This document shows, piece by piece, positions 1 through 36,988 of a stretch of DNA of 64,000 nt. Origin of the DNA: Perca fluviatilis (Eukaryota; Chordata; Actinopteri; Perciformes; Percidae); the NCBI RefSeq assembly GCF_010015445.1, contig NC_053116.1, forward strand, positions 30,503,785-30,567,784. The letters are read 5' to 3'. Position numbers and translations under genes: made by a program. Within the stretch, counting starts at the first letter, position 1, and every line of letters starts with the position of its first letter. Under the pieces are notes generated by a model, which worked only from the letters and a program-made list of their open reading frames with translations, searched no databases and was not told the DNA's origin.

Positions 1-972
1 CACCGGCTTCCCTGCTAGACTTCCAGAGATATTTCGAATGTCACAGGGAGGGCCTTGTCCTATTCACCCTCCGCTCTTACATGTTTTTAGGACTAATCCC
101 CTTGTAATCGGTTAGTATTTATTATTTGTAACGTTCTTCCTATAATCTGCTCTCTGGGCTTGTGGAATGAGAGAAAGCGCAGCAGATCGGTTTTGCCCCC
201 TGGTGAGGATAAGGGGGTCGGGTGCAGTCTGGGTCAGATGTCTGCTCTGGTCTGCTGCGTTCTGTCCGTCGCAAGCTGATCAAGTCCAGTCAAGACTCTC
301 TGTTCATGCAAGCTGGACTAATATTTGTATCTAGATTGAGCAGATTTTGGCATTTTATTTTACACTGGACAAATTCTGTGGTTAACCTCCAACAATAGAG
401 GATCCTCGATGACCACAATAGGTGTAGTGCGCTGCGTTGGTCGAATTCAAATATATATCATGTATCATTCCCTCCTATACAAGCTCTATCACACATTTAG
501 CATCATTACTGATTATCCTGCCATGTCTGTCTCTAGCATTACCTGTCTCTTCTTTCACTCTTCTTGTGTTTCCTCTCACTAGGACAGTGCCCGTTGAAAA
601 TGTGCCTGTTTGGAACGGGCCGATTGCTTGGTCTGTGGTATTGCTGGTTGTAGAATTCCCCAAAACCAAATTGTACCCCAAAATTACTTACAGAAGGACT
701 TACAGTGTAGGCTAACGTCTACCTCAGAGGAAAACATTGTGCTACTATATTTACCTGACAGAGAACGTGGCAGATTCAGAATTTAATCACAAAATATCAC
801 AATTAAAATGTGGAGTAACCTCATGGACCCATGGCAGTGTGCTACCCACCCGGCCCGTTATCAGAACTAATCAGCACATATCTGCATTAATCAACCTCCA
901 GAAATGGAGCGAGTAGCCTACAGAGACAATTTCACATTTAGCTCCAGACTATTTGTGTGTGAGTATATGTGT

Positions 973-994
973 AGAGAGAGAGAGAGAGAGAGAG
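973..994. repeat. (AG)n microsatellite
   Basis: Eleven AG units. Confidence 0.9.
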
Positions 995-1075
995 ATTGTA
1001 GTGTTGTCTTTTTTGTCAACGATATTGCATGATATCACCACAGTTTAATGACGGCGGCGTTGTATCGTCTGGTCT

Positions 1076-1165
1076 CTCGTGCGATGTCCGTGTAAGCAAT
1101 CCGCTGTTGCTCCGGGAAAGCGAAGAAAAGTTTGGTTGTTAACGTTATATCCAGTAATCATGTAA
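1076..1165. repeat. Dispersed direct repeat, copy 1
   Basis: About 90 bp ('gcgatgtccgtgtaagcaat' onward through 'ccagtaatcatgtaac') recurs at 2222-2311 in the same orientation. Copies share 'gctcc-ggaaag-gaagaaaag' and 'atatccag-aatcatgtaac'. The pair brackets the 1224-1940 element, suggesting a larger composite or a local duplication. Confidence 0.6.
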
Positions 1166-1223
1166 CACAGTCAAAGTCAAAGCCGTTGAACCTCCCCCCG
1201 ATGCTGCACAGAGCATCGTGAAT

Positions 1224-1940
1224 TAGAGATGCACCGATTGCAACTTTCTAGGCCGATTCCGATTTTCATTGAGTTAGGCCAGCCGATTTTAGCCGATTCC
1301 GATTTCATTTTTTCTAACCATTTTACAGCACACGCAGATATTTATTTTCTATCTTTTCTGTAATAGAACATTTTGCACAGAACATAGAACATTTTTTGAA
1401 CAGATAATGGATCACCATAAAATAGAACTATATAAATTACTCCTGGTGTGGGAAATTCAAACACACATATAAAGGGCAATGTTAGAACCATTTCCATTTT
1501 TTCACATCCAATATCCAGCTAAAGAAATGTGATTTTGGTTTTTGGTGTCGTCCCTCCACGCCCTACTTTTTCCTTGCAGGTGTTGCATATAGCAAACTTG
1601 TTATCTTCTGCAAGAATTTCCAAACAGCTGACATGTTGCAGGTTAATTCACGAGGTTCCCTACGTGTGCGAGAATAAGCGCCCGACCGGCTTCAACACCT
1701 GGCGGGTAACGACACACGGCGGAAAAGTTGAGAGAAAGGAAAAAGAGACTGAGCTGTCGCGTCCGTGTGTGTGTGCGTCCTTGAGAACTGTAACTCGTAT
1801 AACTTATGTTGCCAGTTAATTGTAGCATTGACCGGTATGAAACCGGCATATGCCAGACTGACCTGCCGGTCGCAGGTCATGGCCGAGCACGTGAAGACCG
1901 GCCAATTCCGGTCGCTGGCCGGTCTATCGGTGCATCTCTA
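1224..1940. mobile_element. Non-autonomous hAT-like element with TAGAGATGCACCGAT termini
   Basis: The left end TAGAGATGCACCGAT (1224) and right end ATCGGTGCATCTCTA (to 1940) are perfect 15-bp inverted repeats, extended internally by repeated 'gccgatt' and 'ccgg' motifs. There is no transposase ORF in the 717 bp. The flanking 8-mers tcgtgaat and tcgtcagc match at only 5 of 8 positions, so any target duplication has decayed. Superfamily (hAT) is inferred from the end sequence type. Confidence 0.7.
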
Positions 1941-2221
1941 TCGTCAGCATTTGTTGTTTTTTTTAATTGCTGCAAATACGTTAAAGTATTCAGTGTTGTG
2001 TCGAAGTTTGTTCCCCCGGAGTACTTTATTGTGAGTGTGGTAATCTATTGGCTGTAATAAATAAATTGGCCAGGTTTTCGGTTTTTGTGAGGGAGATATA
2101 CGTTATAGGCGTATAACGTTACAGGTACCCTGGTAATAGGCGTATGATTAGCTTTTTTTAAACAGCGGTATTAACGTAATAAGTTATAAGTGGTGAAAGT
2201 TAGAGGCAAACTTACACAACA

Positions 2222-2311
2222 GTTGCGATGTTCCTGTATGCTATCCACTCATGCTCCAGGAAAGTGAAGAAAAGTTAGTTTGGTATATCCAGCAATCATG
2301 TAACGTTGGAT
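2222..2311. repeat. Dispersed direct repeat, copy 2
   Basis: This is the counterpart of 1076-1165, diverged by scattered substitutions and small indels. It starts 'gttgcgatgttcctgtatgc' and ends in 'ccagcaatcatgtaac'. Confidence 0.6.
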
Positions 2312-5300
2312 GTAACGTTTGAAGCAGGAAAAAGTGTACTGGAGCCAAAGCCGGTACAAACAAACAGTATTTTGGTTTGTATTCGCCGCTCTGAAGTGAC
2401 ACAAGATCTGCTGAGCTGACACATGAGTTTTATTTTTATCTTACTGTCATGGGTTTGTGTCATACAGTGTACAAAAACAGAAACTCTAAATGCTCGCCCA
2501 CTGTTGAAGCTTTCAGATATTATCTCCTCAGCATGAGCTTCATGAAGGCGCTCTTGTGTTACCATCTGCCTGCTTCTCCCTGGGTTATATTAATCAATAA
2601 TAAGCCTTTGTAATGTGTCGGGGGTGGTGCTGAAAGGCTATGATTTAGGATGTAAAATGCATGATTTCCATGACTCATTTGGTCTATATGTCACTCCCAT
2701 TCTTGTTGAATCATTGGCATTTACAAGCATTTTTCTTTCCAAAGCAAAAGTCAAGAGCTGCACAGAAAGGTTATTTTCTTCCACAGCGCTGTGGAGGAGG
2801 GTCTGGCTAGTCCACACAGCAGTCCAGGATGGGAAAAAAAACGTGCTCTGATTTATTGGCATGTCTTTAAACCAATCACAAACATCTTTGGCTGCTCTGG
2901 ACGGAGCCCCGGGGCCGCTGCAAAATAGCATGGAACATGTGTACGTTCAAAGGTTGTTTTAGTTAACCATAGTCCTCATAAATCGACCGTTGTTTAAAAT
3001 TACAACACAAAGAAAGCAGAAGGTACCGGACATCTGGCCGTAAAGAGTGACATCCGGTGGAATTTCCGGCGGCAACGGACCAATCCCGGAAGTGGAACGT
3101 CGTGGATTTGGACTAATGTTAGGGTTACTACTGGACAACTGTTTTGCCTGGGTTCAGTTGTTTAACTTAAAAACGCACACAATTCTTATAAGAATTTAAC
3201 AATTAACAATTTCATTTTCAGATAATCTATCTATTATTCTTTTTATTAATCAATTCATTATTATTTTCTATGAAATAGGATCATAGGGGCTCAAAGTGAT
3301 GTTTTCAAAAATCAGCAAATTGTCAGATTTGAGGAGCTGAAACCAGCCATGTTTGGTAGTTTTACTCAATAAATGACTGATACCAATATCATCATTGATT
3401 CCTTTTCTCTCATTTGACTAATAGATTTATAAACTGTTACTGGAACTGTTTAATCACATATTCCACTAGCTACTGCAGCCCTTAATGGTTGCCTGATTAC
3501 TCCTTGGATATACTGTATCAAATAACTTAAAGATTCAAATGTGTGTGTATGCATTACAATAATGAAATCCCAGTGTAATTTCTAACAAACGGAGTGTAAA
3601 TTAGAATTTCCCCGATCGGGATCAATAAAAAGTATAAATTAAATGAAATTAAATTAACACCGTGTGAATACAAAACTGACTTTTAGGTTTATTGTGGCAT
3701 TTTTGTCACTGAGGGTTGCATAGCTTCAATGTTTTCACTAAAATGGCGTATGAATGATTGCACGTTTTTGTGTCACAATTGATAGATCGTACACCACTTA
3801 CCGTATACGTGTGTCAGTTCTCTCAAACCCCCCTTCCTTGACACACGAATGGGGCTCTGGATGGCTAATGGTGCGTTGGATTAGCCAGCAATGGCACACA
3901 GTAGTTAGAGAGGTTTAACCCAATGATCCCTGCTTAAACATGAGCTTTAAATCCACACAGCTGACATAGAGCCATTCACTGGGACATTGCTGCTGTACCT
4001 AATCACTACTTCTTCAAGATAGATGTAGTCCTTCACTCATTAAACACAGTTTTTACTCAACACTCCAGCATGCTAGTGCTAGTAGCAGTGTGTAGATGTG
4101 CTGGGTTTATGTCTTACGACTATTTGTGAATAGTGAATATGGTTTAGTTTGGATAACTGGCAGTATCAAACACTCCAGTAAGAGTACACAACCCAGATAA
4201 TTGGTCAACATACCTGAGAAGTGAATGGGATAAATATTTGCCTGCAGGGTTTTGCAACAGAGGAAGTAACATGTAATCCTTAGCTTTGGCTTTGCTGTGA
4301 ATTTCCCTTTAAACCATGACAGGACATACAGTTTGTATCAAATGTGTGGTTTAATTCAAAAAAATAAGTATCCTTCGTACTAATACACCACCAGAATCAT
4401 GATTACAGATTTCGTTATAAATCGTCTATGAATAAATCTTTAAGAACACGAGCATAAATGTGATGGAATATAACTTTCAGCAGTTACTATTGCTTCCAAT
4501 TCAGCCCTAGGTCTGCTGAAGGTAGTCTTTTTTTCATACAGCTCGTTATTGAAATAGTGCATCAGCCCGACTACCTTTCAACATACAGTGGTTTATGCTA
4601 AAGTGTTATTGAGAAGCACATTATTTATTTATTGGTGTCCTTTTACTTTGAACACCAGCATGCAACGGATGTGTGACCTAAGTTATTGTTTATTTTATTT
4701 TAAGGAAAGTAAGGTAAGTTTTAAAATACTTGGTAAATGATATTACGGAATACAACAATTATAGCTGAAAGATTCACATTATCATAGTTCTATTACAAAG
4801 AAAATGATTAAGTGTAATATTCATAAGCAAAAATGACTAAACCAGCCTCAAACACACAGTAGCAGTGTAAATAAAAGTACCTCAAAGCAGCTATTTTTCC
4901 TCCTCAGTTTTTGGGCAAAAGCTTTGACCCTGTTTATAAAATCTAGGGTTTTGAGCTGATCTGATTCAACTGCCAAAAGGCAAGGAGCTGAGACATCACT
5001 AAGTCATCTTAGTTGTTAGTTTGTTATTTGTACTAATACTGCACTAATTGAACTTAACATGCAAAGGCCAGTGAAGTCCTTCTTTGGAGTTTCTCAGCAG
5101 GAGTCTGTTTATTCAACAACATTTAACAATCTTACAGCTGTACAATTTCAATTTCTGTTCTTGCAAATGGCCTAGAGATGTATAAAAATGACACATAGTT
5201 CCTATAGTGTTGGCTCAAAATGAATGTGAACAACCTCAAATTGCATAGTCATTGTTTCATTTCAAATGCAGTGGATTGGAGTCCAACCAAAGAACGAACA

Positions 5301-5775
5301 AAGAAAGGGTCACTTTCCAAATACTTTTGGCCGCCTTTATTCTGTACGGTATTTAATGTTGTAATAACAGTTGTTATTGATTTATCTAATATTTTCATCT
5401 ATACTGAAAAAAGCCAGTTTTTAGACTAAACTAATGAAAAATACACACAGCTGCATATGAAATATGTCAAAACTCGTACAGGCCTGAACATACAGTAAAT
5501 AGCTCTCAGACATCTAGAGCCGAGTGGTTAAAGCTAAAACACTGCAGGCCCAAATATATATATACTATAAACTTTATTTTTTATAAACTTTATTTCAGAC
5601 CCAGGGGGATCCATATCACAATAAAAAACACACAGAGTATAACATAAAATACAAAAATACAAAACCTTCCACAAGGTAAATAGTCGGCTAGATTGCAAAA
5701 CTGCCATTTTTGACTAAAATGGACTCTTGAGTCTGATGGTTATATGGACAAAATTTGTAAAACTCTTGTAAAATG

Positions 5776-5780
<5 letters not shown>

Positions 5781-5819
<39 letters not shown>
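5781..5819. repeat. (TA)n microsatellite
   Basis: About 19 units, adjoining the left end of the Tc1-like element, which targets TA. Confidence 0.95.
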
Positions 5820-5822
<3 letters not shown>

Positions 5823-5827
5823 TATAT

Positions 5828-6358
5828 AGTACAGGCCAAAAGTTTGGACACACCTTCTCATTCAATGCGTTTTTTTATTTATTTTCATGACTATTTACAT
5901 TGTAGATTCTCACTGAAGGCATCAAAACTATGAATGAACACATATGGAATTATGTACTTAACAAAAAAGTGTGAAATAACTGAAAACATGTCTTATATTT
6001 TGGATTCTTCAAAGTAGCCACATTTTGCTTTTTTTATTAATAACGGAAAAAATTCCACTAATTAACCCTGAGAAAGCACACCTGTGAAGTGAAAACCATT
6101 TCAGGTGACTACCTCATGAAGCTCATTGAGAGAACACCAAGGGTTTGCAGCGCTATCAAAAAAGCAAAGGGTGGCTACTTTGAAGAATCTAAAATATAAG
6201 ACATGTTTTCAGTTATTTCACACTTTTTTGTTAAGTACATAATTCCATATGTGTTCATAGTTTTGATGCCTTCAGTGAGAATCTACAATGTAAATAGTCA
6301 TGAAAATGAAGGAAATGCATTGAATGAGAAGGTGTGTCCAAACTTTTGGCCTGTACTG
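5828..6358. mobile_element. Tc1/mariner-type foldback element with transposase remnant
   Basis: Near-perfect inverted arms of about 180 bp begin GTACAGGCCAAAAGTTTGG at the left and end as its complement at 6355, flanked by TA-rich sequence as for Tc1 elements. Between the arms, 6107-6199 encodes a piece of Tc1 transposase C-terminus (DYLMKLIERTPRVCSAIKKA, then KGGYFEESKI-stop). It is an internally deleted Tc1-like element, about 180 bp upstream of exon 2 of the SHP gene. Confidence 0.88.
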
Positions 6359-6501
6359 TATATGTGTACTTTTTTTAACTCAAGAGATCTATTGTGTTGG
6401 GGGCCTGTTTTGTCTCCATAGAAAAAGAAGCTGGTGGGTGATGGGACACAGATTGCATACATTCTTCTAACATGTACACATGGATCAGTTTGGCGTTGTA
6501 A

Positions 6502-30357
<23,856 letters not shown>

Positions 30358-33267
30358 AACCATCGCTGTTGACCTGAACATCTCTCTGTCTGCCTCCCTG
30401 TAAGTACTTTCGTTTACATAGTTTGCTTTTTACTGTGTGCTGCCTGTGGCAAAATACATTCAGCCTCTTTTCTGGCACTTGTTTGGTATATTTTTCCTGC
30501 AAAAGTGAACAAACCCGTCAGAGCATCATCCCACTTGCTGGAGAACCCTTTTTACTTTAGCACTGTAGTAAAAGGTCTGCATTGCAGTAAAAGTGGTAGG
30601 GTAGGGTTATTGGTGTTATAGTTTGGATTAAGCTTTAGTTGGAAAAAATAGAGCTATGATTTAACTCTAACTCAAAGGTTTCCTGTGGAGTTTTAGACCT
30701 CTAGTAGTGCTACGGTTTTTTGATGAGAGGGTTCCTGTTTTGTTTATCACGTGCACGCGAAACACACAGCCCATGGTGTCACAGTATTCCACTGATCAAC
30801 AGGTGGCAGTAACACGCCAAGATACAGTATGCTGTAATGCGCCAGCAAAGGTAAAGAAGAAGAAGAAGAAGAAGAGCAAGCAAGCTAGTTAACATGGATA
30901 TAGACAATCTTGGATCTTGAATACTTAAAAAAAATGGCTTTGTAAATGTTTATAAGGCGATGGACACAATTGTTATACCCCAAACATACACACAATGTGT
31001 TTTGGTGAGTAAAACTGAAAACATAACTTTTGTTTGTTTGCAGGAAAAGTCCACAAGGCCTTCTTACCTTCAGGCTTGACTGAATTTTCCACTAAAATCA
31101 GAACTCAAAAGTGCTGTTAAATCTTTTACCCTGATTCAAGACAGAGATTTCAGTTTCTTCCAGTGAGTCGAATTAATTTTGTAAGAGTGATGCTCTCTTT
31201 TTTATGGTTCAAATTATAGATTGGCCAGGAGCGACTGAGCTCCCTTAAAAGAAAAGCTGAGCTCCCCTTAAAGCAACAAAAGATTCAATTTAGGTTCAAT
31301 TTATAATCAGAATTAATTCTCACAGGCTCATTCTTTTCTCTCTCTCGTAGTGATTAATAAAGCAAACGGGGAACCCAGCAGTGTAAAAGAGAGTGAGTCC
31401 TGGCTTGGTTTGGGGTCATCAGCATTAGACATATACATTACCTGCTGTTTTGATCACCAGTGAATGTATGTGAAATACGTATTCAATTAATTTATCAAAT
31501 TTTTATTTTATAAGCAGGTCTTTGTGTTTTAAGATATGCAAATGTTAGCACAAATTATAGGCTTCTTCTTTGGGGCCTTTTTTAAATGTGTAAGTTAGTA
31601 CATAATTCTGTATTATCTATATGTGTTTTTTAGAGTAGTGTTGTTGGAAGTCAGGTCAAGTTGTTATTTCGCTTGGTTGTTATGAGTCAAATGGATATTC
31701 ACCCATTTCAATTATCTTTGGGCCTCTACAAAAAGATGTTTGCTTTTGTCCCAAAAAGTTTTTTTTGTATTTGCAGTCATAAAGGGCCATACAATATGTG
31801 AGAATTGTTACTGCTGTTTGTTAAGCATTTTTCTGGCTGTTAGGTCTCTCAGAGATAGCTTTTGTAGAGGGACATGACAGATACATCGTCGGCACCAATA
31901 TTAGCTTATTGCAGACATATCAGTATCATTTTATGGGACGGTAAGTAACTACAAAATCTAGCCCAGAAATGACAAATGAAATCAAATGTCTGCCTTAAAA
32001 ATCTAGTATCACTGTTTTGTTTTTGACCTCACATGCAAAAGTATTATGAAGGCAATAAAGGTTGTTGATTGAAAGCACTTTAAAACATTGAACTAAACTC
32101 CAAACACATGGACACACTCTTGATAACCTGGCAGGTGTAGTGTATGCTGGGTAAATGCTGCTTTTAGCTCCATATCGAGAGTTACCTCAGGTAGAGTGTT
32201 TGTGATTCAAAGTGACACCAGCCATTAACTCCACTTGTCTGCCTGTCGTTTTGTGTTTGCTTCAGTTTCAGCGGAGGTGTCGCTTCATCAGCTCCTAAAA
32301 ATCCCTTGGGGGAGGAGGGAGTGTGTTGCTCTGACTACACCCCACATCAGTGGACCCTGCCTGGGCTGAAGGTGGCGAGCTGACCCCTCTCTCCCTGCTG
32401 CCGTCCTGCTTGACCTCTCTGGAGTCAAACCATAGAGACAATGACTCCTCAGCATAGTGCTCTCGCTCAGGGCCCTTGTTCCCCCCCCCCCCCTTTCCCC
32501 TCCCCCACCCACCGCTCCAGCCTCTTCCTCTCTTAACCAGCGCGAGTGCCTTGTCACAGGATGTGTCCGTAATCTAGCCTCCCCAAACCTGCTGTTACTT
32601 CTTTACTGTTACAATTTCCAAATCCTGGAAATCCAAGTTGACGTGAGAAACATCCAGTTTTCCCTAGGTGTGACAGATAATAAACATGGAGTCTATGGAG
32701 TCTGCTGCGGCCTGAACTGAACAGAACTGTACGGGACCCAAGAATAGGTCAAAGCTAAGCCGTTTGTCCGCTCTTTGCCAGAAATCAGTCTGTTCGCTAT
32801 CCCTCTTTCTCTGTCTTTGCTGGCTTCATTTAAACTCGACCTTAGACTGTTTTTGCGGCATTGTGTCTCTCCAGCTGTGTTGGTTATTAATGTGGGTGCT
32901 GAGTGATAACAAGGACAGTTACGTAACCTGCTACAGGACCCTGAGGTACAGGGAAGGCAAGCAAGCCCTTTAAAAAACAATTTGACAGAATAATTTCAGG
33001 TGTGAAAGTGGACTTTTCTTTTCTTTTTTAAGATGAGACTGATTTTCAACGTTTTGTTGTTAAAGAGTTGTACAGTATTTAACTCCTGCAAATCAGCTGT
33101 TCTGTACTTTAACAGGACTGGAGGCCATTAATGGTTACTGGGACACATCAGTCCTGTCTGTCATCAGAACATGGCCTCCAGCTGGTTTTTTTGTCTGTCC
33201 ATTTAATCAGCTTGTTTTCATTATTTCTTGGTGTTTTTGTTGATACTGTGTAACATATGAGATGTTG

Positions 33268-33272
<5 letters not shown>

Positions 33273-33328
<56 letters not shown>
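33273..33328. repeat. (TA)n microsatellite
   Basis: About 28 units within the presumed 3'UTR region of the SHP gene. Confidence 0.95.
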
Positions 33329-33331
<3 letters not shown>

Positions 33332-34452
33332 CGATGAAGAAGATCATGTTCAAGCACAAATGTCTAAGCAATGTCCCCAGCACTAAGCTAAGTTTGATTT
33401 ACCGATAAATTGTAATAGTAGTTTCAAGTCCACATTTGACAGGAAACAGGTGGAGGGGATTCCTGAATGGGTGTTTGGAGTTGAGCTCGGCTGACCGCCG
33501 TCTCTCGGCGGCGTTTGACTGGCTGTCCTCGTTAATCGGCAGGTCTGATGCAGTTCAACATCTGTCACAGGAGATCATCACAAGGAGACAAGAGAATGGG
33601 GGCGATTACAGTGGGCCAGATGGCCATCCTCCTGAGATTGAAGAATAGATTTGTCTCCAAAAAGTAATTTAGAAGATGGCCATAATCCAGCCTTGATGAT
33701 AGTAGGCTGTGTAAGCCAATGTCATTGATGTGATAACGAAGACAGTGGTGTCGTGGAGCACTGAACCCTCGGCACGGTCTGGCAGATTGTTTGCTATATT
33801 TAGCCTCCTGAATCAGCACCAAAATATCCTACTCGAATACAAGTGCACATGCGTTTGTGAAATCTAATCTAGCTTGTTTAAAATGTAATGACTTAATGAT
33901 CCAGAAATCCTTAAAAAACTCTCACAGTAGGAAGATGTCATGATGTGTGTTCAGTCTACCTTTTTTATTTTTATTTAAAGCATCAAATGAATGAACAGCA
34001 CCTGCTGGTGGTGTTTGTGCTCAGACCATTCCTTCTTTCTCCACCAACGGAAATGTGTGACTAACCAGGTCAAGGACGCTCACAGACTGGACTCGCCTTG
34101 TTTTCTTCCTCGTCATAAATTGGCCAGTTTCTGAAGCTGCAACTCGTGATTCTTAAGAAACGTGACTCTAAAATACAGCTAAGTGTAATCAAAATGTACT
34201 GGAGTAACAGTACTTCAACAGTACGTCATTGCACTGCAATAAACTGTAATTTGATACTGTAGTACACAAATACAGTAATACATTAACCTGCAGCAGCCAT
34301 ATCATCCTGTGTGACAACGCAGTTCTTTCATTTATTAAGGTCTCAGTTGAAGCTTTGTTTGTCCAGTGATTTCAGTCACTTGTCTGTCAGCGTTAAGAGT
34401 TTTCCCGGTATAAATGGTTGCCAATGTATTTTTATGGTTAATTCCTTTTGTG

Positions 34453-34458
34453 AATAAA
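34453..34458 (+). terminator. Candidate poly(A) signal AATAAA
   Basis: AATAAA lies in 'tgaataaaagct', followed within about 35 bp by TG-rich sequence ('gaaatgtgtggc', 'gtgtcagtg'), the usual layout of a cleavage site. It is a candidate end of the SHP gene transcript. Confidence 0.35.
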
Positions 34459-34475
34459 AGCTATGTTTTATGAAA

Positions 34476-34952
34476 TGTGTGGCATTGATGCCCTGTGTCA
34501 GTGAAGGCCTGTGTCTGTCTAGAAATATGCTGCACCACTTGATGTACTTCAGTTGAATTTGGACATTGAAGATGTATGGATTCTTCTAGTTTTTCCTTTT
34601 GTCCTTTTCCCATCTGAACTGTGATCGTTGTCCGATGAATGACAAATGACCTTGGTCGTTTTGTTTCTGAACTATCTCGCGCTGTGGATAATTTTAGATT
34701 TTTATTGTATTTCACTTTGCCTCTATGGGTCAAAATCTTTTTTTTATGATATGGTGAAACATCAATACTTGAAAGTGTGAAACTGCTGAATCTTTGGTTG
34801 TGTGTGAATGTCCATTGGCTGTGGAAGTATTTTTGGTAGTGCACTAGACTTGTCAGTGTTGTTTCTTTTTTTCTTGTCGTTTCATTTCAAATTGCATTTC
34901 AAATTGATTGTTTTGTCCACTCTTGGATTTTATATTGTGTCTGAATTATTAC

Positions 34953-34986
<34 letters not shown>

Positions 34987-36619
34987 GGTGTAATTTTACC
35001 ATTGATAAGTAAATTTTGAGTTGAACCAGTATACATGGGGGTATGCAGTAGTAACGCGGTATTTTCTTTTTGCTTGTCCTCTTACATTTACTTGAACTTG
35101 ATGTTGATGTCAATTTTTGGTCGCAGTATGCCTGCAGTGAGTAGTAATATTCTGAGTGCTCCCATGTTGTTTAGTGGAGGCTCTTCCTCTTTTTCCTCTT
35201 CTTGCACTGGCTCTGCCCAGACGCCTTCTTGCTGTATAGGCTACAACTGCTGATGCAATGAACAGCCAGAAATGGCACAAAAATGGTTTATTATCATAGA
35301 GTTTAATAAAAATCTGCGATGGCACTATGTTAAGTAACGTGGATTTTGCTTGTTTCTGTTGTGTTTGCTTTTTAATCTGGAGCAGTTTTGTTTCTACTGG
35401 GGTACGGCGAGGAAGAATAAATTTTTGGGAAAGGTTCCTGCGCTCCAAAGTGAAAGAGTTATCAGTGTATGAAGCATGCTTCCTGTATCTTGCCTTCAGG
35501 TGCGGCCCTGTGGTGGAGCAGAGAACAAAGGACAGTGTGTTATGAAGCTGTTTGTGTTAAACCCTGCTGTGGCTCTCCATCTTATCCTCTCTAGTTGTCT
35601 CTTCAGTTGGAGAAGTGCTCTATTGCATGAACTGCATGTTCACCGAGAATATTACTCAATGAATACAAGTTAACTAATATCAATATTGAAAAAGCAAGGC
35701 AGGAAACGCATTCCAGAAAAACACCAATTTAATCGGTAATGACAGATTATTTCATGGTTGAAGTGGCCTGTAGAAATTGTGCGTTATAACCAGTGAATGT
35801 ATAACTCAAGATAAAATGAAAAGAGGGGGGAAACACAAGAATGACTTTGGAGTGAGTGCTGTTTTGGGGTTATTTTCAGCATTTTAACACAGGAGCCACA
35901 TTAAGTGTTGAATAAAACTGTTTTAAGTAGCTGATAGCCACATGTGTAAATGTGGTTTAAAGGCCATGAGTCCCATTTACAAGGAACTTTTATTCATTCT
36001 TTTTTGTGGAATATATATTCTTTTTTATCTTTATTCATGTAGGGAATACTTTCCACAACCCATATCTGATTAATCATGTTTACTGGCCGTTCACATGGTG
36101 CTTCAGGAAATAGCACTTTTATTATGGCTGCTCCTAAATGACTGAATTTAACCATGTATCACAAGTGAGATACTTGGAAAACCCCACAGCCTAACTGCTC
36201 CTTTATCTGACACACCTCATCCAGGAATAAATAAAGGCAACTTCCTTTAAAGGTGAAGGAGGGCTTTGCTTTTATAGTCATGGGCTTAAGGTTCAGATAG
36301 GGAGGAAATGACAACAAGCGGTCAGTAAAGGGCTCGACTATTTTGCAACTTCACCCCGAAACTAAGCCTTTTTTATTTGCATTTAAGCACGTCGGAAGCT
36401 GTGTGTTGTTTGATGGGAATTACTCACACCCGCTGTTCACACAGATTAAACCACTAACTGATGCTGCAGTAAATTTAGTTTTTAAAAGAAAACACATGAA
36501 CAGAACAAATTACAATCAAATTATATCAATATAAATAATGAGGCTGTCATGCACAAATGTTTAGTTATTTCTCGGGAACATTATCTTTCCTCACTTTTTT
36601 ATTGTAGTTCTGTAAACAA
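34476..36619. other. Intergenic stretch, no gene recognised
   Basis: Only an ATT microsatellite (34951-34986) and ordinary AT-rich DNA are visible. Short open frames here have no family resemblance. Confidence 0.6.
34951..34986. repeat. (ATT)n microsatellite
   Basis: About 12 trinucleotide units. Confidence 0.9.
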
Positions 36620-36945
36620 AGACATATCAAAACATACAAATCAAATGTACAATATATTAAGTTTGAGTTCATAGTACATTAGTACATAATTGACTATTTG
36701 TTGTATTATTTTAATTAACATAAGCATTTTAAATGTCACTTTGGCTTAGATACACAAGTTTTTACGTCAGCTAAATGTTGACAAATCCAAATCTAATTGT
36801 TAGAATATGACAAATTCCATCAAACCAATTAGACCAAAAACTCTAATCTAATTTCAAACTACAGGTGTTGATTTAAAGGGCAGACATGTGGATTCTGTGA
36901 ATGTTTTGTGACACTGAACATGATTTGAGGGAAGGTGCCTGTCAG
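36620..36945. repeat. Diverged direct repeat left of the RING gene
   Basis: It shares long blocks with 39975-40330 in the same orientation, such as 'caaatcaaatgtacaatata', 'aattgactatt' and 'tttgagggaa'. The copies differ by many substitutions. The pair brackets the rnf223-like gene. Confidence 0.75.
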
Positions 36946-36988
36946 AGTTCATGTCCCACCACTCCTGGGCGGTTAACGGCTAACTACG

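Larger units (their letters stand above)
1..1223. other. Non-coding, no gene recognised
   Basis: No exon of a known family is visible. An AG microsatellite lies at 973-994 and a small CpG-richer patch near 1050-1140. This may be intergenic or part of a long first intron of the SHP gene. Confidence 0.5.
1941..5826. other. Non-coding AT-rich stretch with repeat relics
   Basis: There is no recognisable exon. A relic at about 2765-2935 has the 'cacagcgctgtgg' palindrome and 'ggtctggctagtccacacag', also seen in part near 17850, 39785 and 55460. At 3030-3120 there is a GC-richer repeat-like block with 'cggtggaatttccggcggca'. At 5575-5640 the sequence 'tttatttcagacccagggg' resembles a fish LINE 3' tail. 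The rest (3130-5570) is plain AT-rich DNA. Confidence 0.45.
30358..34475 (+). other. Probable 3'UTR of the SHP gene, with UTR intron(s)
   Basis: Downstream of the stop, a good donor (CCCT|gtaagt) falls at 30399/30400, only 42 nt past TAA. Acceptor-like sites occur at 31041-31043 (tttgcag) and 32263-32265 (tttgcttcag). An AATAAA at 34453-34458 is followed by GT-rich sequence. Others lie at 31356-31361 and 32054-32059. From memory, mammalian PTPN11 also has a final non-coding exon. No coding ORF with recognisable homology is visible here. A C-rich run (32480-32510) and a TA microsatellite occur inside. UTR assignment is inference. Confidence 0.5.

Noticed and set aside
4641..4725. ATG followed by a strong 'aaggtaagtt' donor, as a possible SHP first exon
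   Set aside because: The phase is wrong for exon 2 and the peptide does not resemble the family N-terminus.
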